From contig JACVTC010000743.1 in assembly GCA_016946835.1 (NCBI GenBank), positions 1 to 10,386 of the forward strand: a DNA stretch of 10,386 bases, in the 5' to 3' direction. Each line of letters opens with the position of its first letter. The first letter of the stretch is position 1. The position numbers and the translations under genes were made by a program. The stretch comes from Neocallimastix lanati (nom. inval.) (Eukaryota > Neocallimastigomycota > Neocallimastigomycetes > Neocallimastigales > Neocallimastigaceae). Of the stretch, positions 6,034-10,386 are shown piece by piece. The notes under the pieces were generated by a model. It was not told where the DNA came from and made no database searches. It saw only the letters and a list, made by a program, of their open reading frames with translations.

Positions 6034-7402
6034 CTAATTTTGCGTATAAATTATTATTAATTAAAGTTTGTAATACACTTCTTACTTGTTTGTGATGTTC
6101 TTCCAAATCCTCAGAATAAATTAAAATATCATCCAAATATAAAATAACACTTTTTTCCAAATAAGGTCTGAGTACAGAATTAATAAATGATTGGAAAGTG
6201 GCTGGGGCATTTTTCAACCCAAAAGGCATTACGAGATATTCGTAATGACCATATTTAGTTCGAAAAGCTGTTTTATATTCATCCCCCTCTTTTATACGAA
6301 TTAGGTTATAGGCAGATCTTAGATCTAATTTTGTGAAATATTTTGCACTTTTAACCTTTTCAATGATATCATTAATAAGTGGAAGAGGATATGAATTTCT
6401 AATGGTAACAGCGTTTAACTTTTTGTAATCCACACACAATCTTAAAGAACCATCTTTCTTTTTTTGAAATAAGACAGGATAACCAGCTGGAGATTCAGAA
6501 GGTCTAATAAATCCCTTCTTTAAATTTTCTTCTATATATTCTTTTAAAACTTTATTTTCTTCTTCAGATAATGGGTAGATAGGTCCATAATGAAGAGAAG
6601 CATCCTTTTCTAAAACTATTTTACAGTCAGTTAAACGATGTGGCGGTAGTTTATCTGCTTCTTTCTTACTAAATACAACAGCCAAATCTCGATATTGAAG
6701 CGGAATATTTTCGATTTTTATATCTTCAATATCTTCTTCATAATTTTCTTTATTTGTTAAAAATGAATAAATTAAATAATTATAGTTAAATTTATTATTA
6801 ATTTTATATTTTTTATTTTGGTGATTGTTTTTTAATTTAAAAAATATTTTATTGGTTAAAAAATTAAATTTTTTATGAAGAAATTTTTTATATTTATTAA
6901 GTTTAAAATTTAATTTATTTTGATTAAAATTTTTGAAATTTTTTGAATTTTTTGTATAATTAAATTTTTTTATGAATTTATGTTTTAAAAAATAATTTTT
7001 CAAAAATCTTTTTATCACTGAATTAAACCGAGAATAATATTGTGGATTTTCATTAGCATTTTTATTAATTTTGTTATAAAAGTGAGAATCTAAATAAGAA
7101 TATAGGAAGTTTTTATTATAATCGTAATGAATATGAAACTTCCTCATAAATTGATTTCCAAAAAGTAATTTTGTTGGAATACAATTCGAAATTAAAAATT
7201 TTTCTTTAAAATTTTTAAAATAAACTTTTTTATTTTCATTAATTTTAATTTGAAATTTTAGCCAAACATAATTCTTTATCTGGGTTGTATCACCAGAAAT
7301 TCCTTTGACTAAAATTTTTGATTTTAAATTATATTTTTTCAAGTTTAAAGTTTTTACTAAATCTTCTGTAATAAAATTACAGAAGGAGCCTGAATCTAAC
7401 AT
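6023..7402 (-). CDS. pol: pol, proximal part: protease and reverse transcriptase, frame broken at the end
   Basis: Residues 2-5 (LDSG) hold the aspartic protease catalytic site, followed by a flap-like KGISGDTTQ and the LLFGNQFM segment typical of retroviral-type proteases. The Met at 7402 is thus inside the protease; the frame is open back to 7444 and the protease N-terminus lies in the -1 frame upstream. Residues about 105-215 are a Lys/Asn/Phe-rich linker. Reverse transcriptase follows: LPPHR about 252-256, the motif A Asp 360 in KLDLRSAY, motif B PFGLKNAP about 393-400, and YLDD at 422-425, so the metal-binding Asps are kept. The frame ends prematurely at LEKM-TGA because of one extra A in a six-A run (6033-6028). 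The next frame continues with CEFDKEK, exactly the expected RT sequence. Confidence 0.9.
   Translation of the reverse strand: MLDSGSFCNFITEDLVKTLNLKKYNLKSKILVKGISGDTTQIKNYVWLKFQIKINENKKVYFKNFKEKFLISNCIPTKLLFGNQFMRKFHIHYDYNKNFLYSYLDSHFYNKINKNANENPQYYSRFNSVIKRFLKNYFLKHKFIKKFNYTKNSKNFKNFNQNKLNFKLNKYKKFLHKKFNFLTNKIFFKLKNNHQNKKYKINNKFNYNYLIYSFLTNKENYEEDIEDIKIENIPLQYRDLAVVFSKKEADKLPPHRLTDCKIVLEKDASLHYGPIYPLSEEENKVLKEYIEENLKKGFIRPSESPAGYPVLFQKKKDGSLRLCVDYKKLNAVTIRNSYPLPLINDIIEKVKSAKYFTKLDLRSAYNLIRIKEGDEYKTAFRTKYGHYEYLVMPFGLKNAPATFQSFINSVLRPYLEKSVILYLDDILIYSEDLEEHHKQVRSVLQTLINNNLYAKLEKM
6028..6033 (-). other. Frame break in RT at an A6 run
   Basis: In element orientation GAA AAA ATG TGA ends the upstream RT frame. 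With five A's it would read through into the downstream frame at the conserved position after motif C. Coding similarity on both sides is uninterrupted, so this is a one-base insertion or a homopolymer miscall. Confidence 0.8.
6757..7102 (-). other. Lys/Asn/Phe-rich low-complexity linker between protease and RT
   Basis: About 115 residues of the pol protein are made almost entirely of Lys, Asn, Phe, Leu and Tyr, with recurring KNF and KKF units. The flanks are conserved domains. Codons are nearly all AAA, AAT and TTT. It looks like a compositional expansion within a coding region, longer than the usual short protease-RT spacer, with no domain I recognise. Confidence 0.7.
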
Positions 7403-7430
7403 AGATTCAGTTTTTAATTTATTATTATCA

Positions 7431-7603
7431 TTTTTTAATATTTTTTATATTATTTGAAAATGATGTTGGAATATATGTATCAAATAAAAGGAAAGTTGAA
7501 GGTAATTTTTTATTTACTACATTATTAAATGTAGGAAAATTATAATGAAGAATTCTTGTGTTTTTTATTATATTGGACTTCTGTTGAAGTCCATTGTTTA
7601 GTT
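7431..7603 (-). CDS. pol: pol, N-terminal segment reached by -1 frameshift
   Basis: After the slippery heptamer the -1 frame is open for about 57 codons, from CTA AAC AAT to a TGA at 7430-7428. It encodes residues with the look of a protease N-terminus (FPTFNNVVNKKLPSTFLL, then YIPTSF). It stops at ATT AAA AAA TGA. Discounting one A of the six-A run (7436-7431) brings it into the protease frame carrying LDSG. All three pol segments therefore form one frame, -1 to gag, apart from two single-A excesses. Confidence 0.65.
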
Positions 7604-7607
7604 TTTT
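7574..7607 (-). promoter_or_regulatory. -1 ribosomal frameshift signal at the gag-pol junction
   Basis: The canonical slippery heptamer A AAA AAC (7607-7601) is in the gag frame (ACA AAA AAC) and is followed directly by the gag stop TAA (7600-7598). After a 7-nt spacer comes a perfect 8-bp stem TGGACTTC/GAAGTCCA with a 4-nt AACA loop (7593-7574). A slip back by one base enters the pol frame exactly. Such signals set the Gag to Gag-Pol ratio in many retroelements, including sushi-like ones. Confidence 0.85.
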
Positions 7608-8674
7608 GTTTTATTATTATTGCTACTAGTTTTATTACTATTATAATTGTTATTATTGTAATTATTATTATAATTACTTTTGTTATTATAATTGTTATTA
7701 GAATTATAATTTTTATCATGATTAATATGGGTACTAACGTGTTTTGAATGTTTATTATTACTGCTTCTAGAAAGTTTTGAATTACCATTATTTGATTTTA
7801 TTTGATTTTTTGTTTTTAATGTATTTTCAAGTAAAATACATTTAGTATAAATAGTACCAAGATCAACAGGGAATTCTTCCATTTCTTCAATTACTTCTTG
7901 GAATTTTGAATGTAACCCATTATAGAAAATTAAAACTAAGGCTTCTTCACTGAATCCAAGACCATTCGAAAGAGTTCTAAATTGTTCAATATAATCATTT
8001 ATTTTCCCATAGTTATGTTTCAATTTTATTAATTGAATCTTAGCTAATTTTTTGCTTGCAACGTTGGAAAATGCTTTTCTTAATTCAGTAGTCAATTCAG
8101 AAAGAGTTTTTGGGTTAGTATCCTTGTACGTAGCTAGATACCAATTACGAGCGCCATCTCTTAAACGGGATTTAATAAAGTTAATTTTGATATCTTCTGT
8201 AGCTTCTGAATTTGGATATGTTTTAAAGGTATCTTCACAAAGTTGACAGAATAGATCAGTTTCTTTAGTATCTCCAGAGAAAAATCCAGGTTCAGGAACT
8301 TGTTGTAAACGGTTTGAAAAAGCATTCCTCATAATAACATCATTGTCATCATCACGTCTAGTAATGGTAGATACATTATCCTCTTGTGTTCGACTAGTAG
8401 AAGGAATATCATTTGTAGCAATATTTATATTTAACTTTTCATCTAAAATTTTTGTTAAATTAGATAATTGATTAATAATATTTTTATTATCTTTGTAAAG
8501 TGTATAAAGTTTTTTTTGTAAGTCCTTGTTATATTCATTAAAATCTTCTTTTAATAAAAAACTATCATTAACAGAAGAAGCCAATTCGGATACAGTAACT
8601 TGGGCGTCAGACCTTAATTTATTAACTTCTGACATTGGAGCAATGTCAGCCCATACATTATTGTAAAAAGACAT
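7598..8674 (-). CDS. gag: gag, capsid/nucleocapsid polyprotein
   Basis: The 358-residue protein forms the virus-like particle. Residues about 30-85 are charged and heptad-like (probable coiled coil), 95-125 are polar and Asp-rich, and 128-285 match the retrotransposon Gag core (FFSGDTKETD, then SRLRDGARNWYLATY, and YGKINDYIEQFRTLSNGLG). Residues 290-358 form a basic, Asn-rich tail with AAT-codon runs. There is no CCHC zinc knuckle; Tf1 Gag also lacks one, and the basic tail may bind RNA instead. The ATG at 8674 is the first in the predicted transcript, and an in-frame TAA lies upstream at 8707-8705. It ends at the frameshift site. Confidence 0.9.
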   Translation of the reverse strand: MSFYNNVWADIAPMSEVNKLRSDAQVTVSELASSVNDSFLLKEDFNEYNKDLQKKLYTLYKDNKNIINQLSNLTKILDEKLNINIATNDIPSTSRTQEDNVSTITRRDDDNDVIMRNAFSNRLQQVPEPGFFSGDTKETDLFCQLCEDTFKTYPNSEATEDIKINFIKSRLRDGARNWYLATYKDTNPKTLSELTTELRKAFSNVASKKLAKIQLIKLKHNYGKINDYIEQFRTLSNGLGFSEEALVLIFYNGLHSKFQEVIEEMEEFPVDLGTIYTKCILLENTLKTKNQIKSNNGNSKLSRSSNNKHSKHVSTHINHDKNYNSNNNYNNKSNYNNNYNNNNYNSNKTSSNNNKTKN

Positions 8675-8698
8675 ATTAAAGTAGTAACCAAAACTAGG

Positions 8699-8708
8699 GT
8701 AAGGTTAT
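8699..8708 (-). promoter_or_regulatory. Primer-binding site for self-priming
   Basis: Directly after the 5' LTR the element reads ATAACCTTAC. With the last three LTR bases this gives ACAATAACCTTAC, perfectly complementary over 13 bases to GTAAGGTTATTGT inside the LTR (8956-8944). It does not start with TGG, so it does not fit a tRNA 3' end. In Tf1 and its relatives the 5' end of the mRNA folds onto the PBS and is cut to make the primer; this layout matches. Confidence 0.85.
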
Positions 8709-8932
8709 TGTTAAAATTAAGATATAAAATAGTTTTATGATTAATAACGTTACTAGGTTAATATGTTGAATTATATATTAATAACCCAACAATAATTAAT
8801 TAATAATAATATAAAAATAATATAAGATAAATAGTTAAGTTATTTAAACACTTAATATCTAAGAATATTTTAAATAATAATTTCTTTGAAGGATTTATGA
8901 AAATATTTATTTATTGAATTATTAGTATATAA

Positions 8933-8950
8933 TTATTGTAAATACAATAA
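8933..8950 (-). other. Hairpin overlapping the self-primer
   Basis: TTATTGTA and TACAATAA are perfect 8-bp arms with a 2-nt loop, right at the start of R. One arm is part of the self-primer, so the same bases can pair either locally or with the PBS. It is also present in the 3' LTR (2642-2659). Confidence 0.6.
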
Positions 8951-8956
8951 CCTTAC
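8944..8956 (-). promoter_or_regulatory. Predicted transcript start and self-primer
   Basis: GTAAGGTTATTGT on the minus strand is the exact complement of the PBS region. Pairing stops at the G at 8956, which would be the mRNA 5' end if self-priming works as in Tf1. The same 13 bases occur in the 3' LTR at 2665-2653. A TATA box lies 40 bases upstream. Confidence 0.75.
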
Positions 8957-8988
8957 AAAGAACATAAAAGATAGATTTTTACATCTTT

Positions 8989-8996
8989 CTTTTATA
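8989..8996 (-). promoter_or_regulatory. TATA box of the 5' LTR promoter
   Basis: TATAAAAG on the minus strand, 40 nt upstream of the start predicted from self-primer pairing. It is the best TATA match in U3, though A/T-rich DNA offers many weaker ones. Confidence 0.55.
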
Positions 8997-9185
8997 CTTT
9001 GTAAGTTACATAATAATAGTATTTAATTATAAGATAATAATAATATAGTAAAATGAATATTAATAAAATATTAAAATAATAACAATATCGATATGTTTAA
9101 AATATTTAATATAATTAAATAAATTTAATTTGTATAATTAATTTGAATAATTAAAAAATAGTAATTAATATATATGATATAAACA

Positions 9186-10386
9186 AACTTTATTCAATAA
9201 TAAATTCATCATCATTCATCAGAAAAACTTTTTTAATCTTTTTTAATTAATAAAAATAAAATATTAATTAATTACAAGAAAATTTTAATTAATTAAAAAA
9301 TAATCTTAATTCATAACAAATGAATTTTAATTCATAATTAATAAATGAATAAATAAATAGATTGTAAATAAATATTAAGTAATAATAAATAAATGAATAA
9401 ATAAATAAAAAGTTTTATATACATTTTATAAATATTAACATATAGAAATAAATTAAATTCAAATTAATTAAAATAAAAAATAAAATAAGGAAATATAAAC
9501 TATAAAAAATAATTATAAAATATAAAATATGGAAATATAAAATAAATATAAAAATATAATTATAAATATAATTATAAATAAATTATAAAATAAATAAATC
9601 AATATAATAATAAAATATAAATATTTATAAAATATAAATAATAATAAATAATAATTATCATAAATAATTATAAATAATAATAAAATTAATTATAAAAAAA
9701 AAATGTCAATCATTCACTCATATTATTATTATCATTTTAATTAATTAATTAATTAATTAAAAAAGAAAAAAGAAAAAAAAAAAAAAAGTATAAAATATAA
9801 AAAAAAAAAAATTATAAATATAAAAAAGGTTTTTCCTTTTTATTTTTCTTATCTCTTCTTTCATTTTATTTAAAGCTTTTTTTTTCTTTGTTTATTCTCT
9901 AATATTAAAAAGCTTTTATTGTTTTTTTTATTTTTTTACTTTTATTTTATTTTATTTGATTATTTATTTTATTTTATATAAACTTAATAGAAAAAAAAAA
10001 TAAAATAAAATAAAAATAGTATAAGAAATTATGTATTTAATAATAATTTAAATATATTTTTAGAATTTAGAAAAAAAAAAATAAAGTCTTATTTATAAAA
10101 ATAATTAGTTAATAGAAAGTAAATTTAAAAAAAGTAATTTATTGTAAATAAAAATAATAAATTATTTTTAATATTAAAAAAAAAAAAAAAAAAAGATATT
10201 ATATATATATGTATATATAAATATAAAATAAAAAAACTTTTTATAATTATAATAAAAAAAAAAAAAAGAAAGAATTTTATTTTCTCTTATTATTATTTTT
10301 TTTATGTATAATACCTTAAAATACTGCTATAATAATTACAAATAAACAAAAATAGTAATTTTAAATAAGAGAATAATTAATAATAA
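9186..10386. other. Gene-free, nearly pure A/T right flank
   Basis: No open frame or RNA gene is visible. The sequence is dominated by AATAAATA, ATAAAATAT and TAATAAT strings. Features of note are (TTAA)6 at 9737-9760, several poly(A) runs (the longest near 10175-10194), and a pyrimidine-rich plus-strand block at about 9830-9960 with TTTTTCTTATCTCTTC-like runs. That block could flank a gene outside the window but carries no decisive signal. Confidence 0.6.
9737..9760. repeat. (TTAA)6 microsatellite
   Basis: Six perfect TTAA units. TTAA is the target of piggyBac-type transposases, but no such element is seen nearby. Confidence 0.85.

Larger units (their letters stand above)
8675..8956 (-). 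other. Predicted gag leader (R-U5-PBS), free of AUG
   Basis: From the predicted start at 8956 to the gag ATG there is no ATG in any frame over 282 nt, although the sequence is about 80% A+T. The nearest upstream ATG (8965-8963) lies just before the predicted start. This agrees with ribosome scanning to gag. Confidence 0.6.
2418..9185 (-). mobile_element. Ty3/gypsy chromovirus LTR retrotransposon, Tf1/sushi-like
   Basis: This 6.77-kb element runs right to left. It has LTRs at both ends, gag then pol in the order protease, reverse transcriptase, RNase H, integrase and chromodomain, which is Ty3/gypsy order. A self-complementary PBS and a GGAGGGCAT-type polypurine tract match the Tf1/sushi group. 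The -1 frameshift between gag and pol resembles sushi elements rather than single-ORF Tf1. There is no target-site duplication: the left flank ends TTCTA (2413-2417) and the right flank begins AACTT (9186-9190). The cause appears to be truncation of the 5' LTR. Two single-base excesses break pol, so this copy, if read correctly, is non-autonomous. Confidence 0.93.
8709..9185 (-). repeat. 5' LTR, truncated in U3 (477 bp)
   Basis: This copy matches 2418-2893 with a single extra A. Its inner end, TGTTAAAATT on the plus strand at 8709, abuts the PBS. Its outer end stops at a TATAAACA unit, where the 3' LTR continues for another 225 bp. The promoter core (TATA box and start site) is kept; upstream U3, including the CRE site, is missing. 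The break falls in a motif present three times in the intact LTR, which suggests a microhomology deletion, though later insertion or misassembly cannot be excluded. Confidence 0.85.

Noticed and set aside
6023-6036. Programmed +1 frameshift within RT
   Set aside because: A recoding site in the middle of the RT fold has no precedent I know of, and there is no stimulatory stem. An extra A is simpler, though cDNA data could reopen the question.
7540-7788. Open frames on both strands (minus 7788-7540, plus 7556-7747) rich in Ile/Val/Thr
   Set aside because: They are other-frame readings of the AAT-repeat tail of gag and have no domain or plausible start.
8052-8246. Plus-strand 64-codon open frame
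   Set aside because: It lies antisense within the conserved Gag core and shows no family resemblance.
8674-8687. TGGTTACTAC downstream of the 5' LTR as a tRNA-primed PBS
   Set aside because: It starts more than 20 nt inside the LTR edge, whereas a PBS should abut it. The self-complementary site does abut it.

Overview
The window holds one nearly complete Ty3/gypsy LTR retrotransposon, in minus orientation, within very A+T-rich non-coding eukaryotic DNA. Long A/T homopolymers, Asn/Lys-rich proteins and a chromodomain integrase suggest a fungus with an extremely A+T-rich genome. An anaerobic gut fungus (Neocallimastigomycota) is my best guess; a dictyostelid is the main alternative. The organism call rests on composition and element type only.

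Layout, left to right. Positions 1-2273 are gene-free: poly(T) tracts, four copies of an 11-base motif, a slightly G-richer patch with a decayed reading frame, and several hairpins. At 2279-2350 (minus) is a tRNA-like relic with intact A and B boxes but broken stems. The element fills 2418-9185. In its own 5'->3' direction, which is right to left here, it reads: a 5' LTR that lacks the outer U3 (9185-8709); a self-complementary primer-binding site (8708-8699); gag (8674-7598); a -1 ribosomal frameshift signal at the gag stop; pol, encoding protease, reverse transcriptase, RNase H, integrase and chromodomain (about 7603-3769); an A72 tract; a 3' non-coding region with hairpins; a polypurine tract (3128-3119); and a 701-bp 3' LTR (3118-2418). 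Positions 9186-10386 are almost pure A/T with no gene.

How the parts work together. The predicted transcript starts at 8956. Its first 10-13 bases are exactly complementary to the sequence straddling the LTR/PBS boundary. This is the self-priming arrangement known from Tf1/sushi chromoviruses, and the polypurine tract AGGAGGGCAT is also of that type. Gag would be made from the first AUG. A fraction of ribosomes would slip -1 at A AAA AAC, just before the gag stop and 7 nt before an 8-bp stem-loop, to make Gag-Pol.

State of the element. The shared LTR parts differ by a single A in an A-run, so insertion is recent or the copies were homogenised. Pol nevertheless carries two single-A excesses, both at AAAAAATG, that break its frame in protease and in reverse transcriptase. 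The 5' LTR has lost about 225 bp of U3, including a palindromic TGACGTCA (CRE/ATF) site kept in the 3' LTR; this also explains the absence of a target-site duplication. The A-run differences could be real mutations or homopolymer errors in the assembly.
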